64,000 nt of DNA from Pseudoponticoccus marisrubri (GTDB taxonomy: Bacteria > Pseudomonadota > Alphaproteobacteria > Rhodobacterales > Rhodobacteraceae), in NCBI RefSeq assembly GCF_001482405.1, contig NZ_LPXO01000001.1, positions 496,001 to 560,000 on the forward strand, read 5' to 3'. A program made the position numbers and the translations under genes. Every line of letters starts with the position of its first letter. Within the stretch, counting starts at the first letter, position 1. Below are positions 35,648 to 43,880 of this stretch, one piece after another. The notes under the pieces are model-generated. The model was not told the origin of the DNA and did no database searches. It worked only from the letters and a program-made list of their open reading frames with translations.

Positions 35648-38149
35648 ATGAAGACGCATGTCAAAGCCCTGGTCGTCGGCGGTGGCGCCGTCGGCACCTC
35701 GATCGCCTATCACCTCGCCCGCGCGGGCTGGGCCGATGTCATGCTGCTGGAACGCGACGAGCTGACCAGCGGCTCGACTTGGCATGCGGCGGGGCTTCTG
35801 CCCTATTTCAACATGTCCTACGCGACGACCCATATCCACGACTATTCCATCAAGTATTACAAGACGCTGGAGGAGGATACGGGGCTGAATGCCGGCTTCT
35901 TCGTGGTGGGCAACCTGCGCATGGCCCAGACCGAGGCGCGCATGGACGAATACCGGCTTTATGCCTCGACGGCCGAAACCTGCGGCGTGCCTTACGAATG
36001 GATGACGCCCGCCCAGATCAAGGAACGCTGGCCGCTGGTGCGCACCGACGACCTGAAGGGCGCGATCTATCACCCAACCGACGGCTACATCAATCCCGCC
36101 GATGTCACCATGGCCATGGCCAAGGGCGCCCGGCAGCGCGGCGTCACGATCGAGCGCAAGTGGCAGGTGGACGGCTATCGCTGGACCGGCTCGGACTGGC
36201 AGGTCAGCGTCACGAAGATGGTCGAGCGCGGCGGCAACCTCGTCCCCGGAGACGAGACCGCGACGATCACCGCCGAACATGTCGTCACAGCCACGGGCAA
36301 CCACGCGCAGCGCACCGCGCAGCTTCTGGGCATCAAGATCCCCGCCATCCCGGTCGAGCACCAGTATATCGTGACCGAACCCGACCCCGCGCTGGTCGAG
36401 TGGCGCAAGACCAACGACCAGCACCCGGTGCTGCGCGATGCCGATGCCAAGTGGTATGTGCGCGAGGAGCGCGGCGGCTGGATCCTCGGGCCTTACGAAC
36501 GCAATGCGCCGGCGCGGTTCCAGTACGGCGTGCCCGACAGTTTCCGCGCCGATCTCTTCCCGCTCGATCTCGACCGGATCGAGGAAGAATACATGTCGAT
36601 GATCCACCGCATCCCGTCTTCCGAGACGGCGGGGCTGAAGGACGACTATAACGGCCCGATCTGCTACACGCCCGATGGCAACCCGCTGCTGGGCCCCGCA
36701 CCGGGCCTGCGCAACATGTGGCTGGCCGAGGGCTTCTCCTTCGGCATCACCGCCGCTGGCGGGGCCGGGCATTACCTTGCGCAGATGATGGTCGAGGGCG
36801 AGGCCGAGATCGACATGGCTAGCCTCGACCCGCGCCGCTACGGCTCGTGGATGACCACCGAATACGCCGTTCGCAAGAACGAGGAGGCGTATGAGCATGT
36901 CTACATCCTGCACCACCCCGACGAGGAACGCCCCGCGGCCCGGCCCCTGCGCACCGCGCCGGCCTATGACCGGCAGAAGGCGCTGGGGGCGCAATTCGGG
37001 CAGGTGAACGGCTGGGAACGGCCGAACTACTATGGCCCGGTGGACGCGCCCGAGAGCTTCGACCACGACGCGCGCAGCTTCCGCCGCGGCGGCTGGTGGC
37101 AATATGCGGTCGAAGAGGCCAAGGCGATCCGCGAGGGCGTCGGCCTGATCGACGCCACCGCCTTTGCCAAGACGCTGGTGCACGGGCCGGGCGCGGCGGG
37201 GTTCCTCGACTGGTTCACCTGCAACAGGCTGCCCAAGGTGGGCCGGATCAACCTGACCTACGCGCTGACCGGCGCGGGCACGACGCGCACGGAATACACC
37301 ATCCTGCGCGAAGCCGAGGACCGGTTCATGCTGATCTCCTCCGGGGCATGGCAGGCCTATGACCAGGATTTCCTGAGAAAGGCGGTCGAGGACAGGGAGG
37401 CCGAGTTCGGCCGCATCACCGTCGAGGACTGGACCACGCGCCACGGTGTCTTTGCCATCGCCGGGCCGAAATCGCGCGACGTACTGCGCGCGGTGATCCG
37501 GGATGCCGATCCCGACACGGCGCTGTCGAACAAGCGCTTCCCCTGGCTGTCGACGCGCCGGATCGAGCTGGGCATGTGCCCGGTCACCGCCGTGCGCGTC
37601 GCCTATACCGGCGAGCTGGGCTGGGAACTGCACCACCCGATCGAGATGCAGACCTATCTGTGGGACCTGCTGATGCAGGCGGGCGCGGCGCACGGGCTGA
37701 AGCCGGTCGGCGCGCGGGCGCAGAACTGGCTGCGCCAGGAGAAGAGCTATCGCGCCTTCGGCAACGAGCTGGGCCGCGACGCGACGCCGCTCGAGGCCGA
37801 CCTGCCCCGCTTCGTCGACCTGTCCAAGGCGTTCCATGGCAAGGCGGCGATGGAGGCGACCGGCGTACGGGTGAAATGCGTCACGCTGCTGATCGACGGG
37901 CCCGCGGATGCCGATCCCTGGGGTCGCGAGGCGCTCTACACGCCGGAGGGCGAGCGCGTCGGCCGGCTGACCTCGGGCGGCTACTCGGTCGCCTTCGGCC
38001 AGTCCATCGGCATGGGCTATGTCCGCCCGGAGCTGGCGGTGGAGGGCACGCGGCTGAAGGTGAAGATGCTGGACGCGCTCTGGGATGCGCGCATCACCTG
38101 CGACAGCCCCTATGATCCCGGCAACGAGACGATCCGCAAGGATGGTTGA
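35648..38149 (+). CDS. FAD-dependent dehydrogenase with GcvT domain (dimethylglycine/sarcosine dehydrogenase family)
   Basis: An 833-residue cytoplasmic enzyme. The N-terminal half is a DAO-type FAD oxidoreductase with dinucleotide fold VGGGAVG (residues 10-16) and GSTWHAAG, where His46 is the residue covalently linked to FAD in dimethylglycine dehydrogenase. The middle (about 385-440) is a short FAO_M linker. The C-terminal half is a tetrahydrofolate-binding GcvT domain (GLIDATAFAKTLVHGPGA, AYTGELGWELHHP). Such enzymes oxidatively demethylate methylated amines and pass the one-carbon unit to folate. Roseobacters carry many paralogues with unassigned substrates, so the exact substrate is open. 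It is monocistronic or followed by a repeat and ytoQ. Confidence 0.87.
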   Translation: MKTHVKALVVGGGAVGTSIAYHLARAGWADVMLLERDELTSGSTWHAAGLLPYFNMSYATTHIHDYSIKYYKTLEEDTGLNAGFFVVGNLRMAQTEARMDEYRLYASTAETCGVPYEWMTPAQIKERWPLVRTDDLKGAIYHPTDGYINPADVTMAMAKGARQRGVTIERKWQVDGYRWTGSDWQVSVTKMVERGGNLVPGDETATITAEHVVTATGNHAQRTAQLLGIKIPAIPVEHQYIVTEPDPALVEWRKTNDQHPVLRDADAKWYVREERGGWILGPYERNAPARFQYGVPDSFRADLFPLDLDRIEEEYMSMIHRIPSSETAGLKDDYNGPICYTPDGNPLLGPAPGLRNMWLAEGFSFGITAAGGAGHYLAQMMVEGEAEIDMASLDPRRYGSWMTTEYAVRKNEEAYEHVYILHHPDEERPAARPLRTAPAYDRQKALGAQFGQVNGWERPNYYGPVDAPESFDHDARSFRRGGWWQYAVEEAKAIREGVGLIDATAFAKTLVHGPGAAGFLDWFTCNRLPKVGRINLTYALTGAGTTRTEYTILREAEDRFMLISSGAWQAYDQDFLRKAVEDREAEFGRITVEDWTTRHGVFAIAGPKSRDVLRAVIRDADPDTALSNKRFPWLSTRRIELGMCPVTAVRVAYTGELGWELHHPIEMQTYLWDLLMQAGAAHGLKPVGARAQNWLRQEKSYRAFGNELGRDATPLEADLPRFVDLSKAFHGKAAMEATGVRVKCVTLLIDGPADADPWGREALYTPEGERVGRLTSGGYSVAFGQSIGMGYVRPELAVEGTRLKVKMLDALWDARITCDSPYDPGNETIRKDG

Positions 38150-38207
38150 GGGGACTGCGAGGGGCCAGCCCCTCGCGCTCCCCGGAGTATTTGCCGAAAG
38201 ATGAAAG
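38150..38207. repeat. Intergenic hairpin repeat with conserved 27-bp tail (copy 1)
   Basis: A perfect hairpin (GCGAGGGGC at 38157-38165, GCCCCTCGC at 38168-38176) is enclosed by GGGGA/TCCCC (38150-38154 with 38179-38183). It is followed by a 27-bp tail at 38181-38207 beginning CCCGGAGTATTT and ending AAAGATGAAAG. The tail matches the copy at 55333-55359 at 25 of 27 positions. Confidence 0.75.
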
Positions 38208-38299
38208 ACAGGCCCCGGGCGTTGCCATCGCCGCACATGGGCTTAGGTTGCGCGCAGCCGGCGCGGACGGCGCGCCGCCAAGCCACAAGGAGCGAGCAC

Positions 38300-38749
38300 A
38301 TGGGGCTGAACGTCTATCTTTCCGGCGAGATCCACACCGACTGGCGCGAGCAGATCATCGAGGGGGCGCAGGGGCTCGACGTGACCTTCACCGGGCCGGT
38401 CACCGATCACGGGGCCAGCGACGATTGCGGGGTGACGATCCTGGGCGCCGAGAGCGACAAGTACTGGCATGACCACAAGGGCGCGATGGTCAACGCGATC
38501 CGCACCCGCAAGGGGATCGCGGATGCCGATGTGGTGGTGGTGCGCTTCGGCGAGAAATACAAGCAGTGGAACGCGGCCTTCGACGCGGGCTATGCCGCCG
38601 CCTTGGGCAAGTCGCTGGTCATCCTGCAGCAGCCCGAGCATGACCACGCGCTGAAGGAGGTGGACGCCGCGGCGCTGGCCATGGCGCGCACCCCCGAGCA
38701 GGTGGTGCAGATCCTGCGCTACGTGCTGACCGGCGCCCTGCCCGGCTGA
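38300..38749 (+). CDS. YtoQ family protein
   Basis: A 149-residue cytoplasmic protein matching the YtoQ family: N-terminal [17 protein letters not shown], then [15 protein letters not shown], the central [20 protein letters not shown] and [17 protein letters not shown]. The fold resembles nucleoside 2-deoxyribosyltransferases, but the family has no assigned role. An AAGGAG sequence precedes the ATG; the frame upstream runs through the repeat and is rejected. It converges with the GST gene. Confidence 0.88.
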   Translation: MGLNVYLSGEIHTDWREQIIEGAQGLDVTFTGPVTDHGASDDCGVTILGAESDKYWHDHKGAMVNAIRTRKGIADADVVVVRFGEKYKQWNAAFDAGYAAALGKSLVILQQPEHDHALKEVDAAALAMARTPEQVVQILRYVLTGALPG

Positions 38750-38763
38750 CGGGACCGGCTGCT

Positions 38764-39462
38764 TCAGTCGCGCGGCGGCACGTTCAGCCCGGCCTGCACG
38801 GCCGGCCGGGCGAGGAACCGGTCGAGATAGGCCACGGTGCGGGGATGCTCGGCCCAGCCCACGGTGTCGCGCACGCCGTAGAAGTCCAATGCGCGCAGCC
38901 AGGGCGCCAACGCGATATCGGCGATGGAGTAGTCGCCCATGATCCAGTCGCGCCCGTCCAGCTGTTTCTCGATCACGCCCAGCAGGCGCCGCGCCTCGTT
39001 GATGTAGCGGGTGCGCGGGCGGGGATCCTCGATCTCCTTGCCGCCCAGCTTGGTGAAATAGCCCAGCTGACCGAACATCGGGCCGACCCCGCCCATCTGG
39101 AACATCAGCCATTGCAGGATCTGGGCGCGCTCGGCCGCGTCCGTCCCGATCAGCTGCCCGGATTTCTCGGCCAGGTAGACGAGGATCGCGCCCGATTCGA
39201 AGAGCGGCAGTGGCTCGCCCCCGGGCCCGTCGGGATCGATGATTGCGGGGATCTTGTTGTTGGGGTTCAGGCTGAGGAAGGCGTCGCTCTTGACGTCGGC
39301 ATCCGACAGGGTGACGCGATGCGCCTCGTAAGGCAGGCCCATCTCTTCCAGCGCGATCGAGATCTTGACCCCGTTGGGCGTGGGGAAGGAATAGAGCTGG
39401 ATCCGGTCGGGATGTCGCGGCGCCCAGCGGCGGGTGATCGGATGGTCTGTCAGGTCTGTCAT
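38764..39462 (-). CDS. Glutathione S-transferase family protein (YghU/YfcG-like)
   Basis: A 232-residue GST of the nu-class type. The N-terminal thioredoxin-like domain (about 20-100) has [21 protein letters not shown] with the Thr/Asn residues that bind glutathione, [14 protein letters not shown] and the conserved [14 protein letters not shown]. The all-helical C-terminal domain has [10 protein letters not shown] and [15 protein letters not shown]. Related enzymes reduce disulfides with glutathione. The start is the Met before TDLTDHP; the frame open to 40089 overlaps mscL and is ignored. Confidence 0.9.
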   Translation of the reverse strand: MTDLTDHPITRRWAPRHPDRIQLYSFPTPNGVKISIALEEMGLPYEAHRVTLSDADVKSDAFLSLNPNNKIPAIIDPDGPGGEPLPLFESGAILVYLAEKSGQLIGTDAAERAQILQWLMFQMGGVGPMFGQLGYFTKLGGKEIEDPRPRTRYINEARRLLGVIEKQLDGRDWIMGDYSIADIALAPWLRALDFYGVRDTVGWAEHPRTVAYLDRFLARPAVQAGLNVPPRD

Positions 39463-39600
39463 GATGTCCTCGGCTGTCCTGTGTCGCGTTCGGGGGAAAG
39501 CTATGCACGGTTTCCCGATGTCACAGGCCTCGCCTCTGTGCGATGGCGCAGCCGGGATGTGGCGCCATGCAGGGGTCACGCGCACAAGGGGACGGAACGG

Positions 39601-40023
39601 ATGGTACAGGAATTCAGGGACTTCATCGCCAAGGGCAATGTCATGGACATGGCGGTCGGCATCATCGTGGGCGCGGCCTTCACGGCCATCGTCTCTTCGC
39701 TGGTGGCCGACCTGATCAACCCGGTCATCGCGCTGTTCACCGGCGGGATCGACTTCTCGGGCTGGTTTTACGCACTGAACGGCGAGAGCTATGCCTCGCT
39801 TTCGGCCGCGCAGGAGGCCGGCGCGCCGGTCTTTGCCATCGGCAACTTCCTGATGGCGGTCATCAATTTCTTCATCATCGCCTTTGTGGTCTTCCTGCTG
39901 GTCAAGATGGTGAACCGCATCAAGGCCGCCGCCGAGGCGCCCGACGATGTCGCCCCCGAGGTCGAGACCGGGCCGTCCGAGCTGGACGTGCTGCTGGAGA
40001 TCCGCGACGCGCTGAAGCGCTGA
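39601..40023 (+). CDS. mscL: Large-conductance mechanosensitive channel
   Basis: A 140-residue inner-membrane channel that opens on hypo-osmotic stress. N-terminal [23 protein letters not shown] (amphipathic helix and the pore-lining TM1 constriction), periplasmic loop to about 80, TM2 near 82-103 ([20 protein letters not shown]) and a C-terminal helical bundle. Length is typical. It is preceded by GGAACGG rather than a strong ribosome-binding site. Confidence 0.95.
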   Translation: MVQEFRDFIAKGNVMDMAVGIIVGAAFTAIVSSLVADLINPVIALFTGGIDFSGWFYALNGESYASLSAAQEAGAPVFAIGNFLMAVINFFIIAFVVFLLVKMVNRIKAAAEAPDDVAPEVETGPSELDVLLEIRDALKR

Positions 40024-40109
40024 GCCCCCGCCGGGCGGGCGGGCCCGCGGGTTGCGTGGCACCCGGGGCCCGGCTATCAGCGCGGCCAAGCAGCCGGAGC
40101 CGCAGGACC

Positions 40110-40997
40110 ATGCCCAGAGCCACGCAGATCGCCCTTGGCAGCCTGGCCGTCGGGCTGGTCGTGCTGGCGGTCAAGCTGCTGGCCTGGCGGCTGACCGGAT
40201 CGGTCGCGCTGCTCTCGGACGCGCTGGAGAGCATCATCAACGTGGCCACCGCGCTGGCCGCGTTGGTGGCGGTGCATATCGCGGCGCAGCCCGCCGATGA
40301 CGACCACCCGTTCGGGCATCACAAGGCCGAGTATTTCAGCGCCGTCATGGAGGGCGCACTGATCCTGATCGCCGCGGCGCTGATCCTGCGCGAGGCCTGG
40401 GCCGCGCTGTTCGACCCGCGCGCCATCGACGCCCCGGCCGCCGGCCTGCTGCTGGTCGCGCTGGCCAGCGCAGTGAACGCGGTCTGGGCCTGGCGGCTGG
40501 GCCATGCGGGGCGCGCGCTGCGCTCGCCGGCGCTGGCGGCCGAAGGGCGGCATCTCTGGGCCGACGTGGTGACCTCGGCCGGGGTGTCGGCGGGGATCCT
40601 CGCCGCGCTGTTCACCGGGTGGCACTGGCTCGACCCGCTGATGGCCCTGGCCGTGGCGCTGCACATCCTGTGGTCGGGCTGGCACGTGGTGCGCGGCTCG
40701 GTCGGCGGGCTGATGGATGAGAGCGTGCCCGAGGCCGAGCTGCAGCGCATGCGCGACGTGATCGCCGCCAATGCCGAGGGCGCGGTCGAGGCGCATGATT
40801 TGCGCGCGCGGCAGGCCGGACAGGCGACCTTTGTCGAGTTCCACCTGGTGGTCCCGGGCGGGATGTCGGTGGACGCGGCGCATGAGATCTGCGACCGGCT
40901 GGAGGCCGCGCTGCGCGACGCCGTCGACGGCGCCCGCATCACCATCCACGTGGAGCCCGCGCACAAGGCCAAGCCGGGCGGGATCACTGTGCCCTGA
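40110..40997 (+). CDS. Cation diffusion facilitator family transporter
   Basis: A 295-residue CDF metal exporter: six membrane helices (about 1-200) and a cytoplasmic C-terminal domain. The metal-site residues are visible in SDALES (TM2), in DDHPFGHHKAEYFSA just after it, and in HLWADVVTSAG (TM5). It probably exports Zn(II), Fe(II) or another divalent metal in exchange for protons; specificity is not clear from the motifs. The start ATG at 40110 gives the conserved N-terminus. It converges with ald. Confidence 0.9.
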   Translation: MPRATQIALGSLAVGLVVLAVKLLAWRLTGSVALLSDALESIINVATALAALVAVHIAAQPADDDHPFGHHKAEYFSAVMEGALILIAAALILREAWAALFDPRAIDAPAAGLLLVALASAVNAVWAWRLGHAGRALRSPALAAEGRHLWADVVTSAGVSAGILAALFTGWHWLDPLMALAVALHILWSGWHVVRGSVGGLMDESVPEAELQRMRDVIAANAEGAVEAHDLRARQAGQATFVEFHLVVPGGMSVDAAHEICDRLEAALRDAVDGARITIHVEPAHKAKPGGITVP

Positions 40998-41019
40998 GGC
41001 CCCCGCCGCCCGGCCGGTC

Positions 41020-42138
41020 TCAGCCCTTCACCACCAGCTGCGGCGAGGTCACGTCGATGCCCAGCGCCTTTCCGACCGCGTAATAGGTCAGCTTGCCCGC
41101 ATGCACGTTCAGCCCGGCCAGCAGGTGCGGATCCTCGGCGCAGGCCTGCCGCCAGCCCTTGTCCGCCAGCGCAAGCATGTAAGGCATGGTCGCGTTGCCC
41201 AGCGCGATGGTCGAGGTGCGCGCCACCGCGCCGGGCATGTTGGCCACGCAGTAATGCACCACGCCGTCCACCTCGTAGATCGGATCCTGGTGGGTGGTGG
41301 GTTTCGAGGTCTCGAAACAGCCGCCCTGGTCGATGGCCACGTCGACGATCACCGCGCCGGGCTTCATGCCCGACAGCTGCGCACGGCTGACCAGCTTGGG
41401 CGCCGCCGCACCCGGCACCAGCACCGCGCCGATCACCATGTCGGCCTGCGCCACCAGTTCGGCCGTGCTGCCGGCGCTGGCATAGCGCGTGCCGAACTGC
41501 CCGCCGAACACGTCGTCGAGATAGCGCAGCCGCGGCAGCGAGCGGTCGAGCACCGTGACCGCTGCCCCCATGCCCGCGGCCACCCGCGCCGCATGGGTGC
41601 CCACCACGCCGCCGCCGATCACGACGACCTCGGCCGGGCCGACGCCGGGCACCCCGCCCATCAGCACGCCGCGCCCGCCATTGGCCTTCTGCAGTGACCA
41701 CGCGCCCATCTGCGGCGCCAGCTTGCCGGCCACCTCGGACATGGGCGCCAAAAGCGGCAAGCCGCCGCGATCATCGGTCACCGTCTCGTAGGCGATGCAG
41801 GTCGCGCCCGAGGCCAGCAGGTCGCGCGTCTGCTCGGGGTCCGGGGCGAGGTGGAGATAGGTGAACAGCACCTGCCCCTCGCGCAGCATGGCACGCTCGG
41901 CCGGCTGCGGTTCCTTGACCTTGACCACCATCTCGGCCTCGGCAAAGACCGCCTCGGCGGTGTCGACCAGCCGCGCGCCCGCCGCCTCGTAATCGGCATC
42001 GTCGAACCCCGCGCCCGCGCCTGCGCCGCGCTGGACCAGCACCTCGTGCCCATGCGCCACAGCCTCGCCGGCCGCGTTGGGGGTCAGGCCGACGCGGAAC
42101 TCCTGCGGCTTGATCTCGGTCGGGCATCCGATCTTCAT
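41020..42138 (-). CDS. ald: Alanine dehydrogenase
   Basis: NAD-dependent L-alanine dehydrogenase, 372 residues, interconverting alanine and pyruvate plus ammonium. MKIGCPTEIKPQEFRVGLTP is the family opening. VKVKEPQPAE and YLHLAPDPEQ supply substrate-site residues, the Rossmann motif is VVVIGGGVVGTHAA, and ends with VANMPGAVARTST and GLNVHAGKLTY are diagnostic. Length is exact for the family. It is divergent from an Lrp/AsnC regulator with phased TGCGC elements between, so induction by alanine through that regulator is likely. Confidence 0.96.
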   Translation of the reverse strand: MKIGCPTEIKPQEFRVGLTPNAAGEAVAHGHEVLVQRGAGAGAGFDDADYEAAGARLVDTAEAVFAEAEMVVKVKEPQPAERAMLREGQVLFTYLHLAPDPEQTRDLLASGATCIAYETVTDDRGGLPLLAPMSEVAGKLAPQMGAWSLQKANGGRGVLMGGVPGVGPAEVVVIGGGVVGTHAARVAAGMGAAVTVLDRSLPRLRYLDDVFGGQFGTRYASAGSTAELVAQADMVIGAVLVPGAAAPKLVSRAQLSGMKPGAVIVDVAIDQGGCFETSKPTTHQDPIYEVDGVVHYCVANMPGAVARTSTIALGNATMPYMLALADKGWRQACAEDPHLLAGLNVHAGKLTYYAVGKALGIDVTSPQLVVKG

Positions 42139-42193
42139 GGCTTCCTCCTCTCGGTTTTGTTCCCGATCGTGCCACAAGCCGGTTGCAATCGGC

Positions 42194-42250
42194 TGCGCGA
42201 CTTGCGCAAAAAGCCGGCAACGCACGCAAGATCCTGCGCAAGGATGCGCG
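42194..42250. promoter_or_regulatory. Phased TGCGC elements between ald and Lrp-type regulator
   Basis: TGCGCG at 42194, TGCGCA at 42203, TGCGCA at 42235 and TGCGCG at 42245 form two pairs about one helical turn apart, the pairs being 32 bp (three turns) from each other. This spacing suits an Lrp-type multimer wrapping the DNA. The link is inferred. Confidence 0.4.
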
Positions 42251-42273
42251 GAAATCCGGAGGAATCTTCGAAA

Positions 42274-42732
42274 ATGGCCCTTGACGAGACAGACCGCCGT
42301 ATCCTGCGCGTGCTCCAGCGCCGCGGCCGGATCTCCAATGCCGAGCTGGCCACCGAGGCGACGCTGTCCGCCTCGGCCTGCCATCGCCGGGTGCAGCGGC
42401 TGGAGGCCGAGGGGTACGTGCGCGACTACGTGGCGCTGCTGGATGCGCGCAAGCTGGACCTGCCCACCACCGTCTTCGTCGAGATCAAGCTGAGCGCGCA
42501 GGCCGATGACGTGCTCGAGGCCTTCGAGACCGCCGTGGCGCGCGTGCCCGCGGTGCTGGAATGCCACCTGATGGCCGGCACGGCGGATTACATCCTCAAG
42601 GTCGTGGCCGAGGATACCGAGGATTTCGCCCGCATCCACCGCCAGTACCTGACCCGCCTGCCGGGCGTGGCGCAGATGCAATCCTCTTTCGCGCTGCGCA
42701 CCGTGTTCAAGACCACCGCCCTGCCCGTGTGA
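42274..42732 (+). CDS. Lrp/AsnC-family regulator, probable ald activator
   Basis: A 152-residue Lrp-type protein: N-terminal helix-turn-helix (LDETDRRILRVLQRRGRISNAELA, SASACHRRVQRLE) and a C-terminal RAM domain (about 65-150; VLECHLMAGTADYILKVV) that binds an amino acid and forms octamers. Its divergent position next to ald is the arrangement of AldR-type regulators. A GGAGGAA ribosome-binding site precedes the ATG. Activation of ald by alanine is inferred from context. Confidence 0.92.
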   Translation: MALDETDRRILRVLQRRGRISNAELATEATLSASACHRRVQRLEAEGYVRDYVALLDARKLDLPTTVFVEIKLSAQADDVLEAFETAVARVPAVLECHLMAGTADYILKVVAEDTEDFARIHRQYLTRLPGVAQMQSSFALRTVFKTTALPV

Positions 42733-42833
42733 AACCCTTTCAAATGCAAGCCATTTCGGTGCTTGGGGCGCACGGCGCTTAACCCGATCTTTGCGCGTCT
42801 CCTCCCATGCTCGCCACAGAGACGGAGCATGCG

Positions 42834-43820
42834 ATGGGCCTTTCCTTCACCGCGCAGGACAACCAGTTCGCCACGGCGACCGGCCGCAATATCGGTGCCG
42901 GACCCGACCGGTCCAATTTCGACGCGCCGCCGGGCAGCGCGACCAGCGGGCTTGTCATCACGGCATCGGATGACGATCCCGACCCGCGCCTGTTCGAGGT
43001 CGGCGACAGCTACAGCCTGTCCTGGACCGGGCCGGACGGGCCGGTGACGCTCGCCAATGCCAGCGTGATCCGCAGCGACGATGTCGGTTCCGGCGGCGCC
43101 ATCGTGTTCGAGGGCTACGACCAGACGGGCGCGCTTACGCAGCTCGTCTGGGCCCCCGAGGTGGATCTTGCCGGCTGGTATGCCGCGAACTCGGCCGGCG
43201 GTGCTCAGCCGCAATTCTTCACGACCGATCAGAATCCGGCCTATACCCATGAATTCATCTGTTTCGACGCCGCCGCGCGGATCGACACGCCACGCGGGCT
43301 GGTGCCTGCCGGTGCACTGTCGGTCGGGCAGACCGTCCGCACATGGGACGGCCCGCCGCGCCCCATCCGCTGGATCGGGCGCCGCCGCGCCAGCATCGCG
43401 CCGCGCCATGCGCCGATCCGCTTCGCGCCGGGCAGCATCGGCAATTTCGGCGCGCTCAAGCTGTCGCCGCAGCATCGCGTGCTGATCCGCGACCCGCGGG
43501 CCGAGCTGCAGCACGGCTCGGCCGAGGTGCTGGTGCCCGCCCGCGCGCTGGTCGACGGGCGACGCATTCGACAGGTGCCGCGCCGGCAGGTCACCTACGT
43601 GCATTTGCTGCTCGACCGCCATGCCATCGTCCTGGCCGAAGGCGCGCCCTGCGAAAGCCTGCTGCCCGGCGGGCGCGAGGCGCAGATGCTGCCGCCGCCC
43701 GACCGCGCCGCGATCCGTCGCGTGACGGACGGTGACCCCATGCCCGCCTGCCGCCCGGTCCTGACCGGGGCCGAGGCGCGCGCCCTGCTCGACCGCGCAC
43801 CTTTGCCGGCCGGTTTCTGA
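42834..43820 (+). CDS. Hint-domain protein
   Basis: A 328-residue protein in two parts. Residues 1-135 have a beta-rich, Gly/Asp-rich composition without a signal peptide (DNQFATATGRNIG, SATSGLVITASDDDPDP). Residues about 140-290 form a Hint (hedgehog/intein) domain of the Hint_2 type, opening at Cys143 in FICFDAAARIDTPRG and with the typical VGQTVRTWDGPPRPIRWIGRR and LSPQHRVLI. Such proteins are abundant in Rhodobacteraceae and resemble type I-exported proteins; their self-cleavage and role are unproven. An earlier Met (42807) has no ribosome-binding site. No partner exporter is adjacent. Confidence 0.85.
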   Translation: MGLSFTAQDNQFATATGRNIGAGPDRSNFDAPPGSATSGLVITASDDDPDPRLFEVGDSYSLSWTGPDGPVTLANASVIRSDDVGSGGAIVFEGYDQTGALTQLVWAPEVDLAGWYAANSAGGAQPQFFTTDQNPAYTHEFICFDAAARIDTPRGLVPAGALSVGQTVRTWDGPPRPIRWIGRRRASIAPRHAPIRFAPGSIGNFGALKLSPQHRVLIRDPRAELQHGSAEVLVPARALVDGRRIRQVPRRQVTYVHLLLDRHAIVLAEGAPCESLLPGGREAQMLPPPDRAAIRRVTDGDPMPACRPVLTGAEARALLDRAPLPAGF

Positions 43821-43880
43821 CGTGGACCCGGCGCGGCGTTTGCGGCACTGTCCCGGAACGGCACGACAGGGGGGCGGCGC

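Noticed and set aside
35405-38236. 943-codon open frame on the minus strand opposite the dimethylglycine-dehydrogenase-like gene
   Set aside because: Shadow of a GC-rich gene: the plus-strand product has clear FAD and GcvT motifs, the antisense translation is low-complexity (His, Gly, Arg, Ala) with no family resemblance, and it would also cover ccoS.
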